Origin: an uncultured Silvanigrella sp.
GTDB taxonomy: Bacteria > Bdellovibrionota_B > Oligoflexia > Silvanigrellales > Silvanigrellaceae
Length of the DNA: 40,938 bases
Assembly: GCA_903933385.1 (NCBI GenBank)
Contig: CAIZJW010000011.1
Span: 1-40,938 of the forward strand
Direction of reading: 5' to 3'
In this document: positions 34,501-40,938 of the stretch, piece by piece
Position numbering within the stretch: the first letter of the stretch is position 1
Layout: each line of letters opens with the position of its first letter
The notes under the pieces: model-generated
Told to the model about the DNA's origin: nothing
What the model saw: the letters and a program-made list of their open reading frames with translations, nothing else
Database searches by the model: none
Program-made: the position numbers and the translations under genes

Positions 34501-34880
34501 TCGCACAAGTTGGACAGGCAGAAACTTCTGTGGGGGCTTTGTATAGAGTTGCTGAAATCCAGGAATCACTTGCAAATATGCTCGTACAATCTCCTAACCC
34601 GAGTGGTGTTTCGGCTACAGAAATTGAAACATTCCGCACTCGAATAGAAAAAATTGCATTACCTCTGCAAGAAGAAGCTACCCAGCTGTATACCCAGGCA
34701 CTTGAAAAAGCCAATGAGGCCGAAATCATCTCCCCGTATACAATTCTTTTGCAAGAAAAATTGTCATCAGCGCGTCCTGGTGAATTCAGAAAAGTCATTG
34801 AAGTGATGCCAAAACCTTCATATATGGCGCACGAACTTCCGATAAATAAGGAGACGAAAGGAATTGTTCAAGAGGAATAG
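31554..34880 (+). CDS. Large exported TPR-repeat protein (GltD/AgmU-like)
   Basis: This protein of about 1108 residues has a signal peptide (MQSNRRFIWSAGVLALLGATLEEAHA) and at least ten TPR-like repeats. These include ALYQLGFLLTEMKSDSATLY..FPKSKF, HLALGEFHFSRNKFNDAMVHYQKVL, LERLAWLHAEAGRNRESAEIYSRLVEEFPLS, and FQQGLVLEKSGRYSEAAQIF..FPSDPDA. The first ~110 residues are low-complexity. I chose ATG 31554 because GAGGAG lies upstream and a signal peptide follows. Size, TPR content and a following TPR lipoprotein recall GltD-GltE of the Myxococcus gliding complex (inference). It likely forms a periplasmic scaffold linking inner- and outer-membrane parts. Confidence 0.75.
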   Translation: MQSNRRFIWSAGVLALLGATLEEAHAKQAANRIQAALESQATLSSARDPRAELNNWQGVNGERNKQSKTLAIQSSGLSSLESLNQQTKQFSSSLRLKEDVGEGRFEAPGLFEFSTFVAQTQNGASATGNKEEDIEKLRITTIASIEKIIRQPGSASQRVELLLRLAELHAERHIYFLQREMTTYENAYEKWQKNHRSGVEPKFVQNQSLQSINTATQILRTLVSQYPNHAKTPDALYQLGFLLTEMKSDSATLYFQRLIERFPKSKFIPDAHLALGEFHFSRNKFNDAMVHYQKVLQDRQNRSYPYAVYKLGWTFYNMRGSEEETIKNLQKSLVAFKLLVKFAQEAPKERKLGLLRKDALRDMVLVYADLGDISEAQSYFKSMNEPELYATLLERLAWLHAEAGRNRESAEIYSRLVEEFPLSSKNPQFMVRLAALHEKDQRREMLINALERASEMIQRGSKWSVAQKKEQDRDNASDALLKETGLWSLRFHAEFQKTKNKKTAQESLQLYDLTLKHHAESAASYTTLFNRAQLLTALGEHDKAIDGYLKAAQLDKKLSLKRNESKVGLENAMAESEILLQERGAVTQKVAVLQPIESRLIRIIDLHSAMFPKDPDRLAHLHRAAVLLFQANQIPQANQRWMSMAKENPNSVHVSEGLRLVVKRSFDASDWIRAGQETKQFLAIPGINAAAVGAQLSKLQRVAHFQQGLVLEKSGRYSEAAQIFIDFQKQFPSDPDASKALVNAANNQFKNNRPDNALATLERFVVQYPQSEYKSKALDLMSATAEGMGRYSDAAKALEQLAARNTNLETSAQDLHRAAKFRLAEGNPTQAIANLQSALPNFKRSNDLCEAYKTVFDAQNQIRSTQVLETAKVATQRCQTASPEWGIYFAGMGARISMNSHQASEASRLSTLALSRGRILKGKLQSPFAFEGLRLAGVVQLELLETQSRTLIGKRIVNSNSIQVEFGRIKNEAHSLAQQYAQLAQVGQAETSVGALYRVAEIQESLANMLVQSPNPSGVSATEIETFRTRIEKIALPLQEEATQLYTQALEKANEAEIISPYTILLQEKLSSARPGEFRKVIEVMPKPSYMAHELPINKETKGIVQEE

Positions 34881-34939
34881 ATATTTTCTTGTTCTAGTTT
34901 TTTGAAAAAAACTCAGGCTTTCATTAGAGGAAAAATGCC

Positions 34940-35995
34940 ATGAGAACAGAGAGAAAAGTATCGACTTTGATGCGTATTATTTGCATGAGTGGATGCCTTG
35001 GGATCGTTGCCTGCCAAACCACTCGACTGCCGACAGCCACAAAGAGTGCAGACAACTCAGCAATGATTGTTCAAGTTTCTGATGACCAAAGAAGTCTGAT
35101 GTGGAGTGATGCAAACTCGAACAAATTGCAAAACAAAAACACTGCTTCAATCTCTCATCGGGCTACAACCGATACTGCGCTTCTTCAGATGCATGCCGAG
35201 CTGGCGCTGCTGGGGCATTTGACTCGAGCAGCAAGCGAAAATGCAAAGTCCATTTTGCGCACGGATATCAGAAATATTCGCGCCATGAAGACACTTATCA
35301 AAGCTGCATTGATGGAGAGAAAAGCCCACGAATCGTTGACGATGATTGAAACGGCTCTCTCACTCGCCCCACAAGACGCCGAACTTTTTTCACTTCAGGG
35401 TCTTGCTCAAAGTCAACTCGATCATCCTTTGTACGCAAAGGCATTGTGGAGCAAAGCGCTTTCACTTGATCCACTGCATATTCCAACTTTGATGAACATG
35501 GGAGTGATGCTTTTCCAGAATGGGCATTCCGGAAAGGCGGGTGCACATTTCGACAAAGTTCTTGCTATCGTTCCTCAACATCTCGATGCACAGGTTGGTC
35601 GAGCACTTGTCATGAGCGCACAAGGGCAAACTGATTCAGCCGTTGAAGCCCTAGAAATGGTCCTCAAAAAAACGGGCGATAATGCGCTCATTTTAGAGAA
35701 TCTTGCCGTCATTGCTCGTGATCGACTGAAGGATTACAAGAAAGCCTCCACCTACGTCGAACGCTCTCTCGCTTTAAGTAAATCGGACCGTCGATCACTC
35801 GAAACTGCTGTTGGGATGAAACAGGAGTTGCGAAAATTGATGGCTGGGCAAGACAAACATTTATCCGATGAATCACTTCGAGAAATGGCTGCAACCAGTT
35901 CAAGTCAGGGTAGCCAAGCGACTGAACAGAGTGCGATTGACTCAAATTCAAATTCGACATCGGAACTATTCAAAATGGAGGAAAGCCTCAAATGA
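34940..35995 (+). CDS. TPR-repeat lipoprotein (GltE-like)
   Basis: This 351-residue lipoprotein has signal MRTERKVSTLMRIICMSGCLGIVAC, with the cysteine of LGIVAC as the acylation site. Five to six TPRs follow from about residue 75 to 290 (LLQMHAELALLGHLTRAASENAKSIL, LFSLQGLAQSQLDHPLYAKALWSKALSLDP, LMNMGVMLFQNGHSGKAGAHFDKVL, VGRALVMSAQGQTDSAVEALEMVLKKTG). The last 50 residues are Ser/Gln-rich and unstructured. Outer-membrane attachment is likely. The layout next to a large TPR protein is as in gltD-gltE. Its stop overlaps the next start by 4 nt (ATGA). Confidence 0.78.
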   Translation: MRTERKVSTLMRIICMSGCLGIVACQTTRLPTATKSADNSAMIVQVSDDQRSLMWSDANSNKLQNKNTASISHRATTDTALLQMHAELALLGHLTRAASENAKSILRTDIRNIRAMKTLIKAALMERKAHESLTMIETALSLAPQDAELFSLQGLAQSQLDHPLYAKALWSKALSLDPLHIPTLMNMGVMLFQNGHSGKAGAHFDKVLAIVPQHLDAQVGRALVMSAQGQTDSAVEALEMVLKKTGDNALILENLAVIARDRLKDYKKASTYVERSLALSKSDRRSLETAVGMKQELRKLMAGQDKHLSDESLREMAATSSSQGSQATEQSAIDSNSNSTSELFKMEESLK

Positions 35996-36378
35996 AGAAC
36001 AAATATCAAGTTGCTCCGCATCTTAGTTTCTTGGACAAAGTTGCAGTTCTCATAAAAATCATTCTTTCAGGAATAGTGGCTCTCGCGCTTATACATTCAG
36101 CCTGGGCAGGAGCCGACACCATTCCCGCAACCGGAAAAGTTTCTGGGGAGGAGGGTGCCGTCCTCAAAGTGAACCGAGATGCGCGCGGGAGAAAGGTGCA
36201 ATACGTTGATTTTAGCGATGCTCTTATAGAGGGAAAAGCACGCACACCCGACGGTTTCGTTCTCCAAAGCAGAAAGGCCGGAAAATTCAATTCCCTGATT
36301 GAGCTGCGAAGTCACTTCAGAGAGAATATTAAAATTCATGCTCTTGAAGGCAATGCGTCCCCGGGCGATTCCGACTAG
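35992..36378 (+). CDS. Small exported or membrane-anchored protein, end of the TPR cluster
   Basis: This 128-residue product has a hydrophobic stretch at residues 15-39 (KVAVLIKIILSGIVALALIHSAWA), cleaved or retained. The mature part is basic and short, with YVDFSDALIEGKARTPDGFVLQSRKAGKFNSLIELRSHFREN. The segment 'IEGKARTPDGF ... FNSLIELR..F' reminds me of small proteins found beside TPR gliding genes in myxobacteria (GltF-like position), but I cannot name the family. It is translationally coupled to the TPR lipoprotein by an ATGA overlap. Confidence 0.65.
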   Translation: MKNKYQVAPHLSFLDKVAVLIKIILSGIVALALIHSAWAGADTIPATGKVSGEEGAVLKVNRDARGRKVQYVDFSDALIEGKARTPDGFVLQSRKAGKFNSLIELRSHFRENIKIHALEGNASPGDSD

Positions 36379-36460
36379 CCTTCAGTGTGAGAGTTGCAGC
36401 CCCCGGCACAGCCTGAATTTCCGGCGAAGACTCTTCCAACCCAGCCCTAACTGCCCTAAG

Positions 36461-36494
36461 CCGCCTCATTCTTGAAGATCAGAATGGGCGGTTT
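36461..36494 (+). terminator. Possible terminator after the TPR cluster
   Basis: CCGCC-(T)-CATTCT pairs with AGAATG-GGCGG (36461-36472 with 36481-36491), closing an 8-nt loop. It is followed by only three T's, so it is a weak intrinsic terminator. It lies 80 bp beyond the last cluster gene. Confidence 0.5.
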
Positions 36495-36593
36495 ACAAAA
36501 TCTTCAACCTAGTGCATACATACGACCCAAAGTGTCGAAATTCATGAATGAATGAATCAACTCTGGCTATGTGTGCAGCAGGAGGTTGCTGAA

Positions 36594-36992
36594 ATGGCAT
36601 CAAAGATCTCGAAAGAGCTTCAGGAATTGACTCCCGACGAAGTTCTGAAGCTGAAGGATGTTTTACTCAAAACTCGCGAAACACTCCACGAGAAATCACG
36701 TGAGCGGAAAGCAGAAGGAATGTACGAAATCAGCCGCGATGATTTGGCTGATGAGGCTGACCTCGCGTCCGTTGAAACCGCTCAAGACGTAGGTATGAAG
36801 CTCGCGGAACACGACCGTCATAAGCTGAACCTTGTTGAAAAGGCACTCAAGAAGATTGAGGCCAATGATGGTTCATACGGATTGTGCGAAGGGACGGGTG
36901 AACCTATTGGGTTCCGCCGTTTGGAAGTGCAACCTTGGGTTCTTTATTCGTTGCGTTACCAAGAAGAGCTTGAAAGAGGGCGCAGAGCTTAA
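36594..36992 (+). CDS. DksA/TraR-family regulator with degenerate zinc finger
   Basis: This 132-residue protein has the DksA coiled-coil (LTPDEVLKLKDVLLKTRETLHEKSRERKAEG) with the acid tip region (DDLADEADLASVE). The C-terminal globular part, normally CxxC...CxxC, reads LCEGTGEPIGFRRLEVQPWVLYSLRYQEELE. Only one cysteine remains; the others are Thr, Tyr and Arg-region residues. This type is common in delta-type bacteria and may fold without zinc, as some one-cysteine or cysteine-free DksA paralogues do. It would bind the RNA polymerase secondary channel and modulate rRNA and stress promoters. ATG 36594 has AGGAGG eight bases upstream; an upstream in-frame ATG (36552) is less likely. Confidence 0.88.
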   Translation: MASKISKELQELTPDEVLKLKDVLLKTRETLHEKSRERKAEGMYEISRDDLADEADLASVETAQDVGMKLAEHDRHKLNLVEKALKKIEANDGSYGLCEGTGEPIGFRRLEVQPWVLYSLRYQEELERGRRA

Positions 36993-37023
36993 TTTGAGCT
37001 TCGTCTTGATTGACACAGCATGG

Positions 37024-38001
37024 TTAATGGGAGCTGGTTCTGAGCTGCGCGACTAATTGAGCGGGGCCCTTCAGAATCAGCTCGTTTTCTTTTTCAGAAA
37101 TTTCAATGACCCCTCCAGGCATCTTCAGCGCAAGAGTGCCTGTCAGTTCTTTTCTTCTTGTAGCATTGAGAGCAACTCTCATTGCGCAACCACCAGAGCC
37201 ACAACATTGGGTTAATCCAGCCCCGCGCTCATAAACAACTGCATTCAAGGGTTGGGAAGAAGGACTTTCACTGACTTCAACAAACCCAATATTCGAGAGC
37301 GGAATGTTCAATTGTTTGCATATCTCTTGCAACTGCAAAAATCGGCCCATTTCTGAAATCTCATTCAGAGTCAGGTTCTCAAAACAACCAGGAGCAATCT
37401 GCAATACTAGGTGAGGATTGGCCAACTGCACGAAAGAAACAGCTACGACCTTTGATAACAACTCCTGATTCTCTATGCGGCTGCTGCATCTACGAAATGC
37501 CTCAAGCATTCCTCCACGATGTTCAACAACATGTCCCATTTCCACAGCAGCTGTATATTCACCAAATGAATTGCTCTGCTTTGCTTCTAGAAGTGCAGCA
37601 AAACTTCGTTCCCCAGGAACAAACACATTTTCCGACCAAACAATTTCTTTGATTTGAAGTGACTCAGCACCGGCCCATATTTTCTTCGAGAATAGCAGGC
37701 TTGCTAAGCAGCGGAGCGCATTGCCGCAGGTTTGCGCACGCGAACCGTCGCTGTTCCAAATTCCAGCAAAGGTGGTTCCATCACTTGTATCGAATTCCCA
37801 GACAACTAAGCCGTCAGAGCCAATGCCAATGTTGCGATGGCAGAGCTCAACCGCAATTTCAGCCACGGTTTCTGGATTTGCTGGGCCGGACATGGATGAA
37901 ACAAAATCTGTGAGACGAACAAATAAGAAATCGTTGCGCGCACCATGCCACTTTTCAAAAGAGAGTTCTGTTTTGAAAAAACGGTCGAGCGAATTCATCA
38001 T
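37024..38001 (-). CDS. dapF: Diaminopimelate epimerase-like protein
   Basis: This 325-residue pyridoxal-independent epimerase interconverts LL- and meso-diaminopimelate for lysine and peptidoglycan. Both catalytic cysteines are present: TCGNALRC near residue 100 and TQCCGSGGCAMRV near 280. Other family strings: ARNDFLFVR, GIGSDGLVVWE, IWNSDGSRAQTCGN, QLANPHLVL and YERGAGLT. It is about 50 residues longer than usual, mainly in the middle. The match is recognisable but diverged (WHGARNDF for KMHGLGNDF; CGSGG for CGTGA). It may be a DapF paralogue with another substrate. It overlaps the ferredoxin stop by 4 nt (ATGA). Confidence 0.82.
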   Translation of the reverse strand: MMNSLDRFFKTELSFEKWHGARNDFLFVRLTDFVSSMSGPANPETVAEIAVELCHRNIGIGSDGLVVWEFDTSDGTTFAGIWNSDGSRAQTCGNALRCLASLLFSKKIWAGAESLQIKEIVWSENVFVPGERSFAALLEAKQSNSFGEYTAAVEMGHVVEHRGGMLEAFRRCSSRIENQELLSKVVAVSFVQLANPHLVLQIAPGCFENLTLNEISEMGRFLQLQEICKQLNIPLSNIGFVEVSESPSSQPLNAVVYERGAGLTQCCGSGGCAMRVALNATRRKELTGTLALKMPGGVIEISEKENELILKGPAQLVAQLRTSSH

Positions 38002-38279
38002 TCGGAGACTTCGACAACAACATCTCCAAGAACCCGACATTGACACGCCAGCCGTTCATCTTCACGAGCAGCCATGGTTTCAAGGAAATCGCGTTCGTGT
38101 TCTTCCATTTTACTCAAATGTTCTGGGTGCTCAACAACGCGGATCATACACGCGCCACATGCACCATCACGGCAACCGAAAAGAATGCTGGTGTCGTGAT
38201 GTTCACATACGTCAATGATCGAGGCGTTTTTTTCGACTTCAATGGTTTTTTTATCTGTCTTTATCGTGAGTACCGGCAT
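37998..38279 (-). CDS. [2Fe-2S] ferredoxin, plant type
   Basis: This 93-residue electron carrier has the cluster motif C-x4-C-x2-C in FGCRDGACGACMIRV near residue 35 and the fourth ligand in LACQCRV near 80. It has a beta-grasp N-terminus (MPVLTIKTDKKTIEVEKNASII). Length is normal. Its start codon shares CATG with an in-frame ATG of the divergent gene, but that gene most likely starts further in (38416). Partners of this ferredoxin are unknown; the dapF-like gene is coupled downstream. Confidence 0.94.
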   Translation of the reverse strand: MPVLTIKTDKKTIEVEKNASIIDVCEHHDTSILFGCRDGACGACMIRVVEHPEHLSKMEEHERDFLETMAAREDERLACQCRVLGDVVVEVSE

Positions 38280-38415
38280 GAGCGAGCCCCCTGACTTTAC
38301 GTTCGAGAGTCTTAAATTAGTTCAGCGACTCCGGATAGATGGATCATTTGGCATAAACCTGGACTTGATTCAACCGATATATGCAAAGGTTGCAGAGGTT
38401 CGGGGAGAAAAGCGC

Positions 38416-40086
38416 ATGGCCAAGGATTTAAGAGGGTTGCTTGAACCCGCAACCGCTTCAAACAGCGGTAACGGCCCTCAAACATCGGCTCCACTGGCCC
38501 AAAGGCGAAGCTTGTCCAGCCCCGGAGAGCCTCGGGTTTTTCGCGTTCGAAGCGGATTTGTTTGTGGACTCTGTGGACGGCTCCACACTGGCCTTGAAAA
38601 GGCATTCGATTGCCTCGGACGCTGCACTATCGAATTGCGATTGCGAGCTCCTGCTGGACCTACCCACCTCGGGGGCCAAGCCCATTTTGCATGCACCGCA
38701 TGTGGTCGTGGTTTTGTGAATAGCGATGATGCAGAGCAGTGTTTCGAACGTTGCCTCGGCCGGATGAAGCCCAACCCGCAATTTGAGAAGGCGCTGCGCA
38801 GAGTTCAAGTGCGATATGCACAAAGGCTCGCTTCACATGGAGTCAGGGCACTCGAACGCATCGACCCGCTCACCGAACATACAAAAATGCTAACAACTCT
38901 CACGAAAGAACGGGCTGCGCTCGGACGTGACACCACCGTATCCCCGCCTCGCCAACAACCCTCTTCTTCAAAGCATCACACGCAACAGGAGCCTCACACG
39001 GCAGTCGAGCAAGTGTTGAGAACTGATCTTCATGCGGAACAGGAACTGTCCCAACTCTCAGAAGAAACTCTCATCGCCCCAATCTATGAAAATGAAGGGG
39101 CCGAGTTTGAAAACCATGCCATTGAGGCCCGCGAAAACACAGAACCTGCAGCTATTGATGAAAATGCTTCTACAGCTGCAGCAGAGGCGATGAGCGGAGA
39201 ACACGCCCATCATGAGTCTGCGATGGCAACAGAAGTCAGTTCGAGCGCGTCAGCAGCAAGTCAATTTGAGGAGGATATGCCTTCACTCGAGGAATTTGAC
39301 TCCAACTCGAACCCCGAGAGCTCCAACCATGATTCCGCTCTCCAAGCTGATTCAACTGAAGCAGCGCACATGAGTGAGTCGAGTGTCAACGAACTTGTAA
39401 ACGCAGATGAACTCGATGCTGTTGCGCAAATTGACCTAGAATCGATCGACTCTCCACAACCAGAGTTCGACACTTCATCGGCGCTTTCAGCATTGGCTTC
39501 CGCAACCCCAGAATCTCAAAACACATTACCACAACGTGACACAGCCAAAGTTTCGAACGCGAGCCAACTGAACCCTAACATCGCAGACACATTGAGTGCT
39601 CTAGGTGCTGACGATCTTGGAAGCGCATTTGCAGAAGCATCAGAGTTTGCATCTGTGGCAACACAACCAGAGGAGGAAGGCTCAGGGTTTGCCTCAATGG
39701 AAGTGCAAACTTCAGACGTCGCTTCAATGGGGGCAGATGTCTTGGCTCTTCTTCAAGCTCCTCCAGAGGGAGAGAACCTCAAATTAAATGCCAATCAAGA
39801 AAAAATTCTCAAAGACAAAACAATCCAGATTGATGAAGCACTTTTGGATGCGGTCACTTCCAGCAAGGAAATTCCAATCGAAGTCGCAGAGATCTTTGTC
39901 AGAAAAGCGGATATGAAGCCCTACAGGAGAAACAACGCAAAATACGGCTGCAGCGCCTGTACCCGCGAGTTTTTTACGAAAGAACAGGTTGAAGCATGCT
40001 TTTACTCGCATCCGGAAGAGGGCTCAGAGGAGGAAAAGGTTTTGCGCGAAAAGATTGCAAAAAACAAAGCAAATTCAGCAGCCTAA
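38416..40086 (+). CDS. Protein with three C-x2-C-x12-C-x3-C/H zinc-finger-like motifs and long acidic linker
   Basis: I do not recognise this ~556-residue protein. It has three finger-like motifs of identical spacing: C50-x2-C53-x12-C66-x3-C70 (CGLCGRLHTGL..CLGRC), C93-x2-C96-x12-C109-x3-C113 (CTACGRGF..CFERC), and near the C-terminus C512-x2-C515-x12-C528-x3-H532 (CSACTREFFT..CFYSH). Each has an aromatic or hydrophobic residue around the middle, as in eukaryotic C2H2 fingers (C-x2-C-x12-H-x3-H). Between finger 2 and finger 3 lies about 370 residues of Ala/Ser/Glu-rich, low-complexity acidic sequence, probably disordered. ATG 38416 has GGGGAG eight bases upstream; an earlier in-frame ATG at 38278 would leave no room for a promoter. 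Metal-dependent nucleic acid or protein binding is a guess. Confidence 0.8.
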   Translation: MAKDLRGLLEPATASNSGNGPQTSAPLAQRRSLSSPGEPRVFRVRSGFVCGLCGRLHTGLEKAFDCLGRCTIELRLRAPAGPTHLGGQAHFACTACGRGFVNSDDAEQCFERCLGRMKPNPQFEKALRRVQVRYAQRLASHGVRALERIDPLTEHTKMLTTLTKERAALGRDTTVSPPRQQPSSSKHHTQQEPHTAVEQVLRTDLHAEQELSQLSEETLIAPIYENEGAEFENHAIEARENTEPAAIDENASTAAAEAMSGEHAHHESAMATEVSSSASAASQFEEDMPSLEEFDSNSNPESSNHDSALQADSTEAAHMSESSVNELVNADELDAVAQIDLESIDSPQPEFDTSSALSALASATPESQNTLPQRDTAKVSNASQLNPNIADTLSALGADDLGSAFAEASEFASVATQPEEEGSGFASMEVQTSDVASMGADVLALLQAPPEGENLKLNANQEKILKDKTIQIDEALLDAVTSSKEIPIEVAEIFVRKADMKPYRRNNAKYGCSACTREFFTKEQVEACFYSHPEEGSEEEKVLREKIAKNKANSAA

Positions 40087-40114
40087 CATAATCCAGACTT
40101 TTCTTTATTGAAAT

Positions 40115-40137
40115 CGCTTTGTCTCTCCGGTAAAGCG
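40115..40137. promoter_or_regulatory. Inverted repeat upstream of the PhnD-type gene
   Basis: CGCTTT (40115-40120) and AAAGCG (40132-40137) flank 11 bases. There is no T-run, so it is more likely an operator or leader hairpin than a terminator. CTCCG and CGGAG (about 40124-40128 and 40165-40169) could form an alternative pairing, so the leader may be structured. No known riboswitch motif was recognised. Confidence 0.4.
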
Positions 40138-40179
40138 CTGTTCCGGGCAACTCTGCCTAATCTTCGGAGGGATCTTCGT

Positions 40180-40938
40180 ATGTTTTATGGAAAAACGGCA
40201 GCTCTTGTCATGGCGCTCTCCTCAACCATCGCGCACGCAGACGATTCGAAGCTTGGAACTCGCAAAAACCCACTCAAACTTGTGATGGTACCATCGACCG
40301 ATTCCACCAAAATCCTTTCGAGCATGAAGCCGGTCGCTCAGTGTCTCGAAAAAGAAACCGGACTTAATTTCGATATCTCCGTTCCCAACAGCTACATCGT
40401 TGCCATTGAAGGAATGGGTTCAAAAAAAGTCGACATCGCATTTCTTCCGACCTTCGGTTACTTGCTTGCCCATGAAAAATTTGGTGCAGAAGCTCTCCTG
40501 AAGGCTTCGAGAAATGGCGAAACAACATATCGCGCAGCAATCCTCGCTCGCTCAGATCGCAACATAAAAACTGTGAGTGACCTCAACGGCAAAAAGATTG
40601 CCTACGTCGATCCAGCTTCGACTTCTGGATACATTCTTCCGAAAAAACTTTTTCTCGATTCGAAGGTAAAACCAGCTCAAGAAGTTTTCCAAGGAAAGCA
40701 CGATGCCGTTGTGACTGCTGTATATCAGGGCCAAGTCGATGCAGGTGCAGTGTTCTACAACAAGCCTGTGGATGGCAAAATCAAGGACGCTCGGGAAAAG
40801 GTGAAAACCCAATTTCCAGACATTGAAGAGAAAGTGAAAATTGTTACCCTCACTGAGGATATTCCAAACGATCCAATCGTAATCCGCAAGGAAGTGTCTG
40901 CAGAATCAAAAACAAAAATTGCAAAGGCCTTCCAAAGC
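40180..40938 (+). CDS. PhnD-type phosphate/phosphonate ABC transporter substrate-binding protein, partial
   Basis: A frame open to the right edge gives 253 codons, with the 3' end outside. A signal peptide (KTAALVMALSSTIAHA) precedes a periplasmic-binding-protein fold of the PhnD/PtxB type: LVMVPSTDSTKILSSMKPVAQCLEKETG, YIVAIEGMGSKKVDIAFLPTFGYLLA, RSDRNIKTVSDLNGKKIAYVDPASTSGYILPK and GKHDAVVTAVYQGQVDAGAVFYN. These proteins capture phosphonate, phosphite or phosphate for ABC import. Ligand cannot be read from sequence. ATG 40180 has CGGAGG at 40165-40170. The permease and ATPase would be expected just beyond the window. Confidence 0.9.
   Translation, partial: MFYGKTAALVMALSSTIAHADDSKLGTRKNPLKLVMVPSTDSTKILSSMKPVAQCLEKETGLNFDISVPNSYIVAIEGMGSKKVDIAFLPTFGYLLAHEKFGAEALLKASRNGETTYRAAILARSDRNIKTVSDLNGKKIAYVDPASTSGYILPKKLFLDSKVKPAQEVFQGKHDAVVTAVYQGQVDAGAVFYNKPVDGKIKDAREKVKTQFPDIEEKVKIVTLTEDIPNDPIVIRKEVSAESKTKIAKAFQS

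Noticed and set aside
36544-36558. Short tandem repeat of GAAT upstream of the DksA-like gene as phase-variable tract
   Set aside because: Only about three units, outside the coding frame; too short to support phase variation.
38278-38415. Upstream start ATG 38278 for the zinc-finger protein, sharing CATG with the ferredoxin start
   Set aside because: Using it would leave no space for promoters of the two divergent genes. The ATG at 38416 has a much better ribosome site (GGGGAG, eight bases).
40087-40179. Possible riboswitch in the leader of the PhnD-type gene
   Set aside because: I compared it by eye with glycine, cyclic di-GMP, guanidine and TPP riboswitch core motifs and found no match; only simple inverted repeats can be supported.

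Overview
The window reads as chromosomal DNA of a free-living or predatory Gram-negative bacterium. The best fit is the Bdellovibrio/Oligoflexus/myxobacteria side of the old Deltaproteobacteria (inference from gene content; no search was run). The reasons are a folate-dependent TrmFO, menaquinone synthesis by the futalosine route (mqnE, mqnC), an ETF:menaquinone-oxidoreductase-like protein, many lipoproteins, a DksA relative without a full zinc finger, and a TPR/outer-membrane cluster resembling the myxobacterial Glt gliding machinery. Gene density is high, with 4-nt stop/start overlaps and several GTG or TTG starts. I saw no tRNA, rRNA, insertion sequence, phage gene or CRISPR array.

Layout. 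1-6534: a RibB fused to a degenerate RibA-like domain (minus, runs off the left edge), a lytic transglycosylase (plus), then on the minus strand an SH3 lipoprotein with its own terminator, trmFO and a lipoprotein. 6535-6872: intergenic stretch with a candidate minus-strand structured RNA ending in a strong terminator. 6873-13781: hldD-like epimerase, a membrane Fe-S oxidoreductase, a putative outer-membrane protein and three unknown lipoproteins. 13758-14776 (minus): yhbY-folE. 14821-17361 (plus): isoaspartyl peptidase/asparaginase, RdgC-like protein, isoprenylcysteine-methyltransferase-like membrane enzyme. 17362-17697: no gene, but a strong candidate CsrB/RsmZ-type regulatory RNA ending in a terminator. 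17696-23194 (minus): mqnE-mqnC-aminotransferase-prfB-apt, with prfB carrying the classic +1 programmed frameshift.

23366-36378 (plus) is the most interesting block: tatA, two adjacent ArsA-type ATPases, an MCE lipid transporter (permease, ATPase, MCE protein with a beta-rich C-terminal half), an outer-membrane beta-barrel protein, two large periplasmic TPR proteins, a TPR lipoprotein and a small exported protein. The two ATPases carry complementary Walker-A lesions: one lacks the P-loop lysine and the other lacks the signature lysine, which predicts an obligate heterodimer with one working site. The layout suggests envelope lipid traffic and a gliding-like trans-envelope complex encoded side by side.

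36594-40938: a DksA-like regulator, a dapF-like epimerase with a 2Fe-2S ferredoxin (minus), an unusual protein with three C-x2-C-x12-C-x3-C/H fingers joined by a long acidic linker, and a PhnD-type solute-binding protein running off the right edge.

Functional links: MqnE/MqnC make the menaquinone that the Fe-S oxidoreductase probably reduces. TrmFO, YhbY, PrfB and Apt are housekeeping. The first four transcription units and the 23-36 kb block are dominated by cell-envelope functions.
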